Shown: piece by piece, positions 53,634-62,206 of the stretch
Position numbering within the stretch: the stretch's first letter is position 1
Layout of the letters: each line of letters starts with the position of its first letter
Origin: Verrucomicrobia bacterium SCGC AAA164-E04
Lineage (GTDB): Bacteria; Verrucomicrobiota; Verrucomicrobiia; Limisphaerales; AAA164-E04
Direction: 5' to 3'
DNA length: 64,000 nt
Assembly (NCBI GenBank): GCA_000383715.1
Contig: KB911839.1
Location: 124,001 to 188,000, forward strand
Notes under the pieces: generated by a model
The model's input: the letters and a program-made list of their open reading frames with translations, nothing else
Databases searched by the model: none
What the model was told of the DNA's origin: nothing
Translations under genes and position numbers: made by a program

Positions 53634-56600
53634 ATGATTCGATGGTTCACCAACAACGGTATTGCTGCCAATTTTCTCATGATTGGCATTTTGCTGGCCG
53701 GATTTTACACAGCCTTCTACCGCATCCCGCTTGAAGTCACCCCTGCACTGAGCTGGGAAACGGTCATGATTGACATGCCTTACCGGGGTGCCACCGCCAA
53801 GGATGTGGAAAGAGCTATTCTCATCCCAGTCGAAGAATCTCTGGAAGGGGTGCAAGGCATCGAACATCTGCACGCCGACGGATCCAGGGGCAGAGCACGC
53901 TTTTACCTCCAAGCCAAACAAGGTGTGGATGTCCGCGTGTTGATGGATGATGTGAAAGCCCGCGTGGATGCCATCACAACCTTTCCCTCAGAAACGGAGC
54001 GGCCACGGGTGTTCATTCCAGAGTCTGGAAATTATTACGAAGTATTGAGTGTTGCGGTGACGGGCAAGCTGACTCCTGCCGAACTCAGCAAGGTAGCCCG
54101 TCGCGTTCAGGAAGATCTTTTGGAATTACCCGGTATCAGCCGCGCCAATATTGAGGGCGGCCGCCGATTTGAAATCGCCATCGAAGCGGAGCCCGAAAAA
54201 CTACTCGCCTATGACCTAACGTTCCAGGATCTCGCAGATGCCGTCCGCCGCTTTTCCATCGATCTCCCGGCGGGTGCCATCGATAGTGCCAGTGGTACGT
54301 TGACCATGCGCACGCGAGGTCAAGCCTACACGGGTGCCGATTTCTCACAGGTTCCGGTGCGATCCATCAAGGGTGCGGAGGTCATGCTGGGAGATGTTGC
54401 CAAAGTCATTGACGGTTTCGAAGAAGGTGACAAGCGTGTCGAATTCAATGGCAAACCGGCTCTGTTTATTGAAGTCATGCGTACGGGGAATGAAAGCGCC
54501 ATCGATATTTCTAACAAGGTACGCGATTACGTCGACACCGCGTTAACCCGATTTCCTGAGGGCATCGATATGTTTGTCTGGGATGATGAATCCTACGCCA
54601 TCCGGGGCAGACTCAACACACTCGTTTCGTCGCTTCTGCAAGGAAGCCTGCTGGTCGTCCTGACACTGGGTGTGTTTCTAAGACCTGCACTGGCTTTCTG
54701 GATCATCCTCGGCATTCCAGTATCCTTTGCAGGTGGAGTTTTATTAATGCCTTGGTTCGGAGTCACCGCCAACGTGATGAGTCTGTTTGGCTATATCATT
54801 GTGGTCGGTGTGGTCGTCGATGACGCAATCGTCACCGGTGAAAACGTCTTTCAAAAAATGCGGTCCGGTTTATCTCCCCTGGAAGCCTCGGTCAAGGGAA
54901 CCGAGGAAGTCACCGTTCCGGTCACATTTGGGATTTTGACGACCATCGTTGCGTTCATTCCTCTGCTCTATTTCGAAGGCACCTGGGGTGATTTCGCCAG
55001 ACAAATTCCGCCGGTCGTCGCCCCCGTGCTTCTGTTCTCGCTGTTAGAATCCAAGTTAATTCTACCAGCCCATCTCAAGCACCTGCGTATCAAGCCTAGC
55101 ACGAATGCCTTTTCAAGATTTCAAAGCCGTATTGCCGATGGACTGGAGCGGTTTGTGGAACGTGTCTATCAACCCACGCTGAAATGGGCGGTGCGACATC
55201 GTGTGTCGGTGCTGGCCTCTTTTGCTGCCATGGGATTATTAATGACCGGATATTGCATGGGAGGTCGAATGAGTTTCACCTCCTTCCCATCCGTGGATCG
55301 ACAACGCATCACCGCTATTCTGGATTTGCCCGATGACACACCCATTGAAACCACTGCCAAGTACATGGAACGCCTGTCGGCCGCACTGGACCAGGTCAAA
55401 GGTGAATTCATTGATCCTGGCAGCAACAAATCGTTGATCAAAAATGTAACGCGCGTCACGGGTGCTTATGGTTCGGGTGGTTCTTTTAATAAATCGCGCT
55501 GTTACATATCCCTGGAAGTCATGGCACCGGAGGAACGCAGCGAGCCCGGTCCACGCAACAGTGAAATTGCCAATCGGTGGACCGAAGTGGTGGGTCCCAT
55601 TCCTGAAGCGGAGACCTTTCGAGTATTCTCGGAACAAACCATGAAAAGCAGGCGCGAATATGATGACGAATATTTAAACCTCGAATTGCGAGGCCCGATG
55701 TCGGAGGGAAAAGCGGACGTCGCCGAACAGATCAAGGAACTGCTGGAGGGATACGATGGAATCACCACCGCCTGGGCTCGTGTGAATCGAGGTCAGAATG
55801 AATTGGAAGTCACCCTCAAACCCAGAGCCGGTGAACTGGGTCTCACCCAGGCCATGCTCGCTCGTCAGATCCGCCAGGCGTTTTACGGGGAAGAAGCTCA
55901 ACGTGTTCAACGCGGTATCGATGACATTCGTGTGATGGTTCGTCTTCCCAAGCAGGCACGTGAATCCTTGCATACACTGGATCAATTAACCATCCGAACC
56001 CCACGAGGTGCAGACGTGCCTTTGTTCACAGTGGCAGATATTCAATTCAAAAAGGAACCCTCCTTCGTCGAACGCAATGACGGTGCGGAAATCATCCGAA
56101 TCGGAGCCCAACCCGTCGACGAAACGGTTGATGTGGTACGCATCGCGAAGGAATTAAAACCTCGGATCAAAGAACTCTGCAGTGAAGGCGAAGATCTGTC
56201 CTTTCTGTTCATCGGATACGTGGCCGAAGCTGAGGAGGCTAAAAAGCGTACGCTGATCGGTGCCGTTGGATTGTTTTTCAGCCTTTATGCCTTGCTCGCA
56301 ATTCCTTTTAAATCAGTGGTTCAACCTTTCTTTGTTATGATTGCAGTTCCCTTCGGTGTGATCGGGGCATTGCTCGGCCATATCATCATGGGACTGACGC
56401 CGTCTTACCTATCCGTCTTTGGCATGCTCGCGCTGGCAGGGGTGACGGTAAACGATTCACTGGTTCTGGTGGATTATATCAATCGATGCCGCAAGGAGGG
56501 ATTAAGCCTGCTGGATGCCGCGCTCAAGGCAGGGGCACGCCGATTTCGACCCATCATGTTGACATCATTGACAACCTTCGCAGGATTGCTTCCTTTAATG

Positions 56601-56783
56601 CTGGAACGCTCCCTACAGGCGCAATTCCTGATCCCAATGGCGGTCTCCCTGGGCTTCGGTGTGGTTTTCGCCACCACCATCACCCTCTTCCTGATTCCCT
56701 GCGCACTCTTAACCGCTGAAGATTTAGCCCTTGCCTGGCAACGCTTCAAGGTCTGGTACATGCAACCATTCAACAACAGGTAG
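53634..56783 (+). CDS. RND efflux transporter permease (AcrB/CzcA superfamily)
   Basis: A 1049-residue permease, normal length for RND. TM1 (IAANFLMIGILLAGFYTA) is followed by the porter domain start YRIPLEVTPALSWETVMIDMPYRGATAKDVERAI and VEESLEGVQGIEHLHADGSRG. TM4 carries the proton-relay pair, VVGVVVDDAIVTGENVFQKM (Asp-Asp), and the second-half repeat includes LALAGVTVNDSLVLVDYINRCRKEG. RFRPIMLTSLTTFAGLLPLM is the conserved late element. The organisation (adaptor then permease, no TolC partner) is common in environmental bacteria. It probably exports a hydrophobic or toxic compound; substrate unclear. The GVTVNDSLV element resembles the HAE-type more than the heavy-metal CzcA-type, but this is not decisive. 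Confidence 0.95.
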   Translation: MIRWFTNNGIAANFLMIGILLAGFYTAFYRIPLEVTPALSWETVMIDMPYRGATAKDVERAILIPVEESLEGVQGIEHLHADGSRGRARFYLQAKQGVDVRVLMDDVKARVDAITTFPSETERPRVFIPESGNYYEVLSVAVTGKLTPAELSKVARRVQEDLLELPGISRANIEGGRRFEIAIEAEPEKLLAYDLTFQDLADAVRRFSIDLPAGAIDSASGTLTMRTRGQAYTGADFSQVPVRSIKGAEVMLGDVAKVIDGFEEGDKRVEFNGKPALFIEVMRTGNESAIDISNKVRDYVDTALTRFPEGIDMFVWDDESYAIRGRLNTLVSSLLQGSLLVVLTLGVFLRPALAFWIILGIPVSFAGGVLLMPWFGVTANVMSLFGYIIVVGVVVDDAIVTGENVFQKMRSGLSPLEASVKGTEEVTVPVTFGILTTIVAFIPLLYFEGTWGDFARQIPPVVAPVLLFSLLESKLILPAHLKHLRIKPSTNAFSRFQSRIADGLERFVERVYQPTLKWAVRHRVSVLASFAAMGLLMTGYCMGGRMSFTSFPSVDRQRITAILDLPDDTPIETTAKYMERLSAALDQVKGEFIDPGSNKSLIKNVTRVTGAYGSGGSFNKSRCYISLEVMAPEERSEPGPRNSEIANRWTEVVGPIPEAETFRVFSEQTMKSRREYDDEYLNLELRGPMSEGKADVAEQIKELLEGYDGITTAWARVNRGQNELEVTLKPRAGELGLTQAMLARQIRQAFYGEEAQRVQRGIDDIRVMVRLPKQARESLHTLDQLTIRTPRGADVPLFTVADIQFKKEPSFVERNDGAEIIRIGAQPVDETVDVVRIAKELKPRIKELCSEGEDLSFLFIGYVAEAEEAKKRTLIGAVGLFFSLYALLAIPFKSVVQPFFVMIAVPFGVIGALLGHIIMGLTPSYLSVFGMLALAGVTVNDSLVLVDYINRCRKEGLSLLDAALKAGARRFRPIMLTSLTTFAGLLPLMLERSLQAQFLIPMAVSLGFGVVFATTITLFLIPCALLTAEDLALAWQRFKVWYMQPFNNR

Positions 56784-56803
56784 GGATGCGCTGCCGCGCA
56801 TCC
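56784..56803 (+). terminator. Perfect GC-rich hairpin after the RND operon
   Basis: GGATGCGC/GCGCATCC is a perfect 8-bp stem with loop TGCC, starting right after the TAG stop. There is no T-tract, so termination may be factor-dependent or the hairpin may protect mRNA. Confidence 0.55.
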
Positions 56804-57007
56804 GCACACCGTCACAATTTCCCCTACATCCACAACACGCCCTGCCTGAGCCATAGGCTCTTGCATTAGGATTAACTAGTCGTTAGTTTGCTTCCATTCA
56901 CCACGATCCAACCTATGTGCCTGTCCATCATGGCAAACAGGTTGATGCGTATACTGACCGGTGCTTCCGTCATCAACTGTTAATTTGGGGGGCCTTGCCC
57001 GAGAATC

Positions 57008-57730
57008 CTAGTCCACTTCTAGATTTTGATTCCAGTTGCCCCAACCAGAGGATGGCGAAAAGGAAGGTAAATACATCTCGGAATGAAAATCTCCTATTGA
57101 CGAGCCCAGCTTGCATCGCTGGAGTGCGATCTCCGGCCCGAACTTCAAAGCATGGTGTGGTCTGAGGAAGTTGTAGTGGCACCTGAGAATATCCAATTGC
57201 TTTTCTAGGAATTCCTCAAACCGAGTGAAGCAGGTGGTTCGTCTGGTGAGGAATGATGCGGATTGTCTGATGGTCAGATTGAGACGTTCAATGAAGGATG
57301 TATTGAGGGTTTCCGAATCTTCAGAATTAAGGAGTGCCTTTTCGAAATCTCGTTTGTCACCGATGATCATTCTGCGATCCACTTTGCTGATACGATCATT
57401 CCTTCGTGTCTTGATAACTTGGGCATAGAGACATTTGCTGAAGCATTTGCGAATGGCACGCTCATAAAATTTGTATCCATCGGTGGTGATTAGTGGAACA
57501 CGTTGTGGATCTGTTAGTTTGGATATCGATCGTATGACGGATTTGGTATTCTCATCGTTCCTTGATCCAACGACTGTTTCCGGCCAAAACCGAGACCACA
57601 CATCCATCGTTGCAAAGAACCATGAGGCATTCTTTTTTGTTCCTGTGAATGTGCGAATTTCGTGACATTCATATCCGGTATGTTGCTTGGATTGAAGTGG
57701 CGGCAGGATCTGGCTGCTTTTTGCAGTCAT
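57008..57730 (-). mobile_element. IS1-like DDE transposase, longest copy in the window, N-terminus missing
   Basis: A 240-codon open frame shows an IS1-type catalytic domain: FFATMDVWSRFWPETVVGS (Asp43), LITTDGYKFYERAI (Asp84), and SFIERLNLTIRQSASFLTRR (Glu148), with HYNFLRPHHALKFGPE at the end. The three acidic residues of the DDE triad are kept. The N-terminal zinc/HTH part normally found in IS1 InsA/InsB' is not visible upstream, so the copy is probably truncated. At least five shorter, decayed stretches related to it lie in the same orientation at about 19.86, 31.25, 40.54, 43.02 and 45.19 kb. Terminal inverted repeats were not identified. Confidence 0.8.
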
Positions 57731-57896
57731 CGATACATTGTATTCCAGTCAAGGGACTGGACACCGGGAATCGCAGATTTACAGGCACCCTCAAAACTCA
57801 AGCTGGCTGCTTGATCGAACTTTGATTCGGGATGTTGCGGAAACGCCAGGCTGAGCTGGATAGAGGGGGAGCTTGAGAATCAGGCAGTGAATTGCC

Positions 57897-58586
57897 TTAC
57901 AGTTTTTGCTTCCAAAGAATAAGATCGTTTGAAAGCTCATCCTTGTCATTCTCATCACGAGGGAAGTATCCCTTCAGCTTTTCTCCGCAGAGCTGGATGC
58001 CTTCAGCCAGTCCTTTACCATATTTCCTGTCTTTGAACCCATCGATAATGGCATCTTTGACCTCCTCAAAGTCTGCATTGCTGAATTGCTTGCTGATTGA
58101 AGAGTCTCCCATCACGTAGACCATACGCTCAAAAGCGGAAATGAAGATTAAGACGCCAGTGGCTTGTTGGGTGCTACCGACCCGATGCATTTGAAATGCC
58201 TGTATGGCGCGTTCCTTGAGGCAAGCTTCCATTTCCGAACGACGGCAGAAAAGCCGTCTCAATCCCCAGAATCTGTTGGCCAGAAAAACCCCGGCAACGA
58301 AGGCCGCGATTAGCGTGAAGATGGTGGAGCCCAGGCCGACTGCAAGCTCGGGTGTACTCGTGTTTTGCCAGTCCCCGTCAAATGAAACGCCCTGAAAACC
58401 GAACCATAACAAGCTCAAGGCAGCTACGGCGATCGTGCAACCTGCCAGATCCTCAGCTCGATCGTATCGACCACTACTTTCTGTCACTACCGGTACGATT
58501 TCTGCCGAGGTATGCGATTCGGCCTTCGAGATGGTCTGCTTGATCAGTTCTTTTTCTTCCGAGTTAAAGAATGTTTCAATATTCAT
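57897..58586 (-). CDS. TPM-domain membrane protein (TLP18.3/Psb32/MOLO-1 family)
   Basis: The start at 58586 (229 aa; MNIETFFNSEEKELIKQTISKAESHTSAEIVPVVTESSG) places the TPM domain directly at the N-terminus. Two hydrophobic segments (LAGCTIAVAALSLLWFGFQG and LGSTIFTLIAAFVAGVFLANRF) follow. The second part of the TPM domain continues with LKERAIQAFQMHRVGSTQQATGVLIFISAFERMVYVMGDSSI. TPM proteins act at membranes in folding or quality-control roles and are often acid-phosphatase-like. It is next to the second TPM gene (broken). LemA, the usual partner, is not in this window. Confidence 0.86.
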   Translation of the reverse strand: MNIETFFNSEEKELIKQTISKAESHTSAEIVPVVTESSGRYDRAEDLAGCTIAVAALSLLWFGFQGVSFDGDWQNTSTPELAVGLGSTIFTLIAAFVAGVFLANRFWGLRRLFCRRSEMEACLKERAIQAFQMHRVGSTQQATGVLIFISAFERMVYVMGDSSISKQFSNADFEEVKDAIIDGFKDRKYGKGLAEGIQLCGEKLKGYFPRDENDKDELSNDLILWKQKL

Positions 58587-58593
58587 GATTTCA

Positions 58594-59401
58594 TTACCAG
58601 GAACCTGTTGCACCGCCACCACCGGAAAAACCGCCACCAAAACTTCCACCACCAAACCCGCTTCCTCTGGAGTTGAATGATTGATAAATAATCCACCACA
58701 TCAGCCCCAAAACAGCCGCCCAGAAAAGCCATGCCCAGCCGGAACTCCCTTTTCTTATCAGGGAAACCATCGTGAATATGGTCAAGATGACACCCAAAAC
58801 AACCACACCATAATGCCAGAGGGGCCTCGGAGGAGGCTCAATTTTCTCTCCAAGAGCCATTTGTGCAAGAGCTTGTGTACCTGCCATGATCCCCCCCCTC
58901 AAAATCGCCAGCCTTGAAGCGCGGGATGATGTGCTGACTCATTATGTCCCTGCAGAGGGCATCTTTTTGTCTTCCAAATCCAGCCCCCAGCTCAATGCGT
59001 GCCTTTCTGTCATCGACCGCGATCAGGAACAGGATGCCTTTGTTCCACTCGACCTTTTCGGATCTGCCAATCCCAGCTCCCTCAACCCTGACCTTTTTAT
59101 GACCGATGCCCCAATCATCATAAAGGATGCGTGCATAGGTATCGATGGACATATCCCCCGCACCATAATCACCGATGCTGCCAATGCTTGCAATGATGAT
59201 TGGGATAGCCTTTTTCCTGAGAACCTCCCCCAGTTGCTTTTTGAGTTCTTCAGAGGTGGTCGCCGACAAGAGACTGGCTTCATCCGTGATGAATTGCTTT
59301 TCGCCGGGTTTTTCGGGGAAGCGGATTTGTGCTCGCGATATCTCAGGCAACCCAAGCAGGAGGCAAAGGAGAAGAACGCATTTCAGAGATGTACTGTGCA
59401 T
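58594..59401 (-). pseudogene. TPM/YgcG-like membrane protein gene broken by one base in a G8 tract
   Basis: The first part (from ATG 59401) has a signal peptide (LLLCLLLGLPEISRAQ) and the TPM domain: ASLLSATTSEELKKQLGEVLRKKAIPIIIAS, ILYDDWGIG, WNKGILFLIAVDDRKARIELGAGFG. It ends out of frame after DFEGGD. The second part reads IMAGTQALAQMALGEKI, a transmembrane stretch (GVVVLGVILTIFTMVSLI), and a Gly-Ser tail (GSGFGGGSFGGGFSGGGGATGSW), the usual YgcG end. Removing one G from the run of eight (58891-58898) restores one 268-residue protein. It could be a true pseudogene, slippage-based phase variation or a sequencing error. Confidence 0.9.
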
Positions 59402-59613
59402 TTGAGTCAAGTCACCAGCCACGACAGGTTCCATATCTATTCGAAATCTAAGGAAGAAACTTACCCGTTCACATCACAAAAACAAGACTGCTTTGTAAAC
59501 CTTGCTGCATTGGACGACCTTGGGTGCCTGATTACGGATTGATGATTCAGGGGTAACAGTCGATTCCATGACGAACGAAGCGTTTGTACTCTCTACGAAA
59601 GAACAAAAGAAAA

Positions 59614-59688
59614 TGGCTCCAGAGGTTGGACTTGAACCAACAACCGATCGGTTAACAGCCGATTGCTCTACCATTGAGCTACTCTGGA
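59614..59688 (-). tRNA. tRNA-Asn (anticodon GTT)
   Basis: A cloverleaf folds on the minus strand. The acceptor stem is TCCAGAG/CTCTGGA, with discriminator G and encoded CCA (59614-59616). The D-arm is AGCTCAATGGTAGAGC, the anticodon stem ATCGG/CCGAT with loop CTGTTAA (anticodon GTT), and the T-arm GGTTCAAGTCC. Length 75 with CCA. All stems pair. It stands alone, about 100 bases from the next gene on each side; no attachment-site duplication was noticed. Confidence 0.97.
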
Positions 59689-59790
59689 ACTCATAAGAGG
59701 TCGTGAATTTATGAACCACCGAAGGCTTCGTCAATAGCTTTTAGTGGTTTTTATCAAAAATTTTAAGATTGGGTCCAATACAGGGCCGAG

Positions 59791-60549
59791 TCAGGAGGTT
59801 TGAATGATCTCAATACCTTTTTTTCTTAATGTGTCCAAATATTGAATCGGGGCTTTGCGGTCGGTGATGATGGTGTCCACTTGATCGAGCTCACACAGAA
59901 AAGACACGGACTTCCTGCCGAATTTGGTATGGTCCAGGCAAAAGATTACCTTTCGAGCTGCGCGTATCATTTCTTTTTGAATATCGATCAGCAGATTGTG
60001 CGAGTTGGTAATGCCCTCCTCTGTGATTCCGCCGGAACCCATGACAGCGATATCTGTATTCATGCGCGAAAATGATTCGATGGCCAGTGGGCCTACCAGG
60101 ACACCCAGGCGAGGATAGATGACTCCGCCGGAGAGAATGACTTCCACCATGCCATTGGATGCATAAAGATTGGCGACGGGAAGTGAGTTGGTGATGATTT
60201 GTGGGGATTTGCCTTCAATGTGTTTTGCTACATGATAGGCGGTTGTTCCTGCGTCGATAATGATGCTTTGATTCGATGGTATGCAGTCTGCGCAAGCTTT
60301 CCCTATATATTCCTTTTCATCAATTTCCCGTGTGTCGCGTTCTGTGAAGATGAACTCCTGTGATTTGGGTTGGATCAAACGAGCACCTCCATGGGTTCGT
60401 TTGAGCTGTCCTCGAGATTCCAGCAAAGTGAGGTCCCGCCGAACGGTGGAGACGGAGGCGTCGACCAACTCAGAAATCTCATCGAGTGATGAAAACTCCA
60501 CATCCTGAAGGTAATCTGTGATTCGCTTTTGACGTTCTGCCGCTTGCAT
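59791..60549 (-). CDS. DeoR/GlpR-family transcriptional repressor of the BMC locus
   Basis: A 252-residue regulator with an N-terminal winged helix (QKRITDYLQDVEFSSLDEISELVDASVSTVRRDLTLLESRGQLKRTHGGARL), the DeoR signature, and a C-terminal sugar-isomerase-like effector domain (IIDAGTTAYHVAKHI, IITNSLPVANLYAS, VILSGGVIYPRLG, FCLDHTKFGRKSVSFL). The ligand is typically a sugar phosphate. It is divergent from the pduL-led BMC operon, with 272 bases between, as in PVM-type BMC loci where a DeoR gene lies next to the shell genes. Inference: it responds to a deoxysugar phosphate intermediate (for example fuculose- or rhamnulose-phosphate). Confidence 0.93.
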   Translation of the reverse strand: MQAAERQKRITDYLQDVEFSSLDEISELVDASVSTVRRDLTLLESRGQLKRTHGGARLIQPKSQEFIFTERDTREIDEKEYIGKACADCIPSNQSIIIDAGTTAYHVAKHIEGKSPQIITNSLPVANLYASNGMVEVILSGGVIYPRLGVLVGPLAIESFSRMNTDIAVMGSGGITEEGITNSHNLLIDIQKEMIRAARKVIFCLDHTKFGRKSVSFLCELDQVDTIITDRKAPIQYLDTLRKKGIEIIQTS

Positions 60550-60730
60550 GTATTTGCTTGTGATATTGGTTATTGAGTGGGAACTCCCGTCGCTTATCGG
60601 GATAGCGAGCGGCCAACTATTTCAAATTGACACACGATTGCATCGAGGTCACCTCAAAACGGTCAAAATCTATCAAACAATTGAAACACAAAGATTTTCA
60701 TCCGTAATAAGCGCCAGAAACTTCCAAAAC

Positions 60731-60780
60731 AGGGTAGATTGTGAAAGTTAATGGTAGAAAATGATAGATAACACTTGACA
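60731..60780 (+). promoter_or_regulatory. Candidate operator and -35 region of the BMC operon
   Basis: Two 10-bp direct repeats ATGGTAGAAA/ATGATAGATA (60751, 60761) and a related AGGGTAGATT (60731) lie at helical spacing (10 and 20 bp), directly before TTGACA (60775-60780), a good -35 hexamer. The hexamer pair TCTATCA (60669-60675) and TGATAGA (60762-60768) is inverted, 93 bases apart. A -10 box is not clear. The DeoR-type regulator would be expected to bind here. Inferred, not shown. Confidence 0.5.
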
Positions 60781-60821
60781 TTTTTCTGTATTTGGAAGAT
60801 TTTGATCTATACAAACTTCAT

Positions 60822-61499
60822 ATGTCCAGTCCAACGTCCATTCCGCATCGAGCCGTAGTAGAGCACTGGGTGCGTCAAGCTGTTTATCAAAGGCTTGGTC
60901 AATCGGCGCCACGAACAGCTCAGGCACCCAATCCGCTCCTGGTAAATATCAGTGCGCGTCATTGTCATCTGACGCAGGAGGCCGTGGAGGCCTTGTTTGG
61001 TCCAGGGCATCAACTTTCGGTTCACAAGTCGCTTTATCAGGACGGCCAGTTTGCTGCCAAAGAGACTGTTACTCTGGTGGGGCCACGGAGCCGTGTGATC
61101 TCCAACCTGCGCATACTAGGTCCCTGTCGAAATATCAATCAGGTGGAGCTGGCCTACACCGACGCGGTTGCGCTTGGTTTCGATATCCCTCTGAAAAGTT
61201 CGGGTGACATCGAGGGAACTCCGGGCGGGATGCTGATGGGGCCCAAAGGATTCTTTGAAATGAACAAGGGAGTCATACGTGCGTTGCGCCATGTGCACAT
61301 GCATCCGGATGACGCAACATTTTATGAAGTGACTCAAGGCGATTTCATGAAGATGAAAGTGGGAGGGCCCTGTGGTATTACCTTTGATGAAATGCTGGTA
61401 AGAGTTGATCCCAGTTTTAAACTTGAGGTGCACATCGATACGGACGAAGGCAATGCCTGTAATCTATTGCCCTCCACCACCTGTGAAATCCTGAAGTAA
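60822..61499 (+). CDS. pduL: PduL-type phosphate acyltransferase of the microcompartment
   Basis: I start at the ATG at 60822 (225 aa); a TTG ten codons upstream is less likely. The N-terminus (SPTSIPHRAVVEHWVRQAVYQRLGQS) is a likely amphipathic encapsulation peptide. PduL motifs follow: NPLLVNISARHCHLTQEAVEALFG, DGQFAAKETVTLVGP, ISNLRILGPCR, IRALRHVHMHPDDATFYEV, GDFMKMKV and LEVHIDTDEGNACN. The His residues of R-H-C-H-L, R-H-V-H-M and V-H-I-D are the zinc ligands in the family. The reaction is acyl-CoA + Pi to acyl-phosphate + CoA, taking place inside the BMC. It heads the plus-strand operon and pairs with the ackA-like kinase further down. Confidence 0.95.
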   Translation: MSSPTSIPHRAVVEHWVRQAVYQRLGQSAPRTAQAPNPLLVNISARHCHLTQEAVEALFGPGHQLSVHKSLYQDGQFAAKETVTLVGPRSRVISNLRILGPCRNINQVELAYTDAVALGFDIPLKSSGDIEGTPGGMLMGPKGFFEMNKGVIRALRHVHMHPDDATFYEVTQGDFMKMKVGGPCGITFDEMLVRVDPSFKLEVHIDTDEGNACNLLPSTTCEILK

Positions 61500-61559
61500 C
61501 GCATCCACTGAATCATATTTTAACTTTCCAGAAATCGAACAACCCAAAACAAAATCATT

Positions 61560-61847
61560 ATGAGTGAAGCATTAGGCATGATTGAAACAAAAGGCTATGT
61601 CGGCGCGGTGGAAGCCAGTGACGCCATGGTCAAGGCCGCGAACGTCCGGCTTGTTAAAACCATCCCCATTGGTGGGGGAATGATCACCGTCCTTGCCCAA
61701 GGCGATGTGGGCAGTGTGAAGGCAGCCGTTGATGCGGGTGCCAACGCAGCAGCTCGTGTCGGTGAATTGATTAGTTCACACTTGTTAGCTCGCCCGCACG
61801 ACGACCTGCTGAAGGCATTTGTGGACGCGCCCAAATCTAAGAAGTAA
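61560..61847 (+). CDS. BMC-H hexamer shell protein (paralogue 1)
   Basis: A 95-residue single-domain BMC protein. ALGMIETKGYVGAVEASDAMVKAANVRLVKT is the usual BMC N-terminal half; the pore loop is PIGGGMITV with Gly38-Gly40, and GDVGSVKAAVDAGANAAARVGELISSHLLARPHDDL forms the C-terminal half. It should form hexamers that tile the shell facets. The GGG pore differs from the PduA-type GSG, which may change which molecules pass. Followed by paralogue 2 after 34 bases. Charged C-terminal tail KSKK. Confidence 0.95.
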   Translation: MSEALGMIETKGYVGAVEASDAMVKAANVRLVKTIPIGGGMITVLAQGDVGSVKAAVDAGANAAARVGELISSHLLARPHDDLLKAFVDAPKSKK

Positions 61848-61881
61848 TTCATCAACCAATACAATTTAGCGAATAAATATT

Positions 61882-62163
61882 ATGGCAAATCAAGCAATTG
61901 GCATGATCGAAACGCGTGGCATGTGTGCCATGCTCGAAGCCTGTGACGCGGCTCTCAAATCCGCCAACGTCACCATGGTCGGCTGGGAAAAGATTGGTTC
62001 AGGATTCGTTACGAGCTTTTTCCGTGGCGATGTGGCAGCCGTCAAAGCAGCTACCGACGCCGGAGTAGCCGCCGCTTCGCAAGTAGGTGAGGTGATCAGT
62101 GTGCAAGTCATTCCGCGACCTCATGAAGACTTGAGTGCATTGGGTCCCTGGTTGAAACAGTAG
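61882..62163 (+). CDS. BMC-H hexamer shell protein (paralogue 2, PduA-like pore)
   Basis: A 93-residue BMC-H protein: [32 protein letters not shown], pore loop [14 protein letters not shown] (Gly39-Ser40-Gly41), [32 protein letters not shown]. The GSG pore is that of PduA/CcmK-like facets, used for polar metabolites such as 1,2-diols. It follows paralogue 1 closely and lies before the acyl kinase gene. Together with paralogues 1 and 3 it gives at least three different hexamers in one shell, unless the locus has two compartments (not suggested). Confidence 0.95.
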   Translation: MANQAIGMIETRGMCAMLEACDAALKSANVTMVGWEKIGSGFVTSFFRGDVAAVKAATDAGVAAASQVGEVISVQVIPRPHEDLSALGPWLKQ

Positions 62164-62206
62164 TCCGTAGCCTTTTTGGCGTCTTGTTCCGGGTGATTAG
62201 CATACA

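Noticed and set aside
59614-59688. tRNA-Asn as an integration site for a mobile island
   Set aside because: No integrase gene and no repeated tRNA 3' end was noticed in the window.
60808-60813. TATACA as the -10 box of the BMC promoter
   Set aside because: Spacing from TTGACA is 27 bases, too long for a sigma-70-type promoter.
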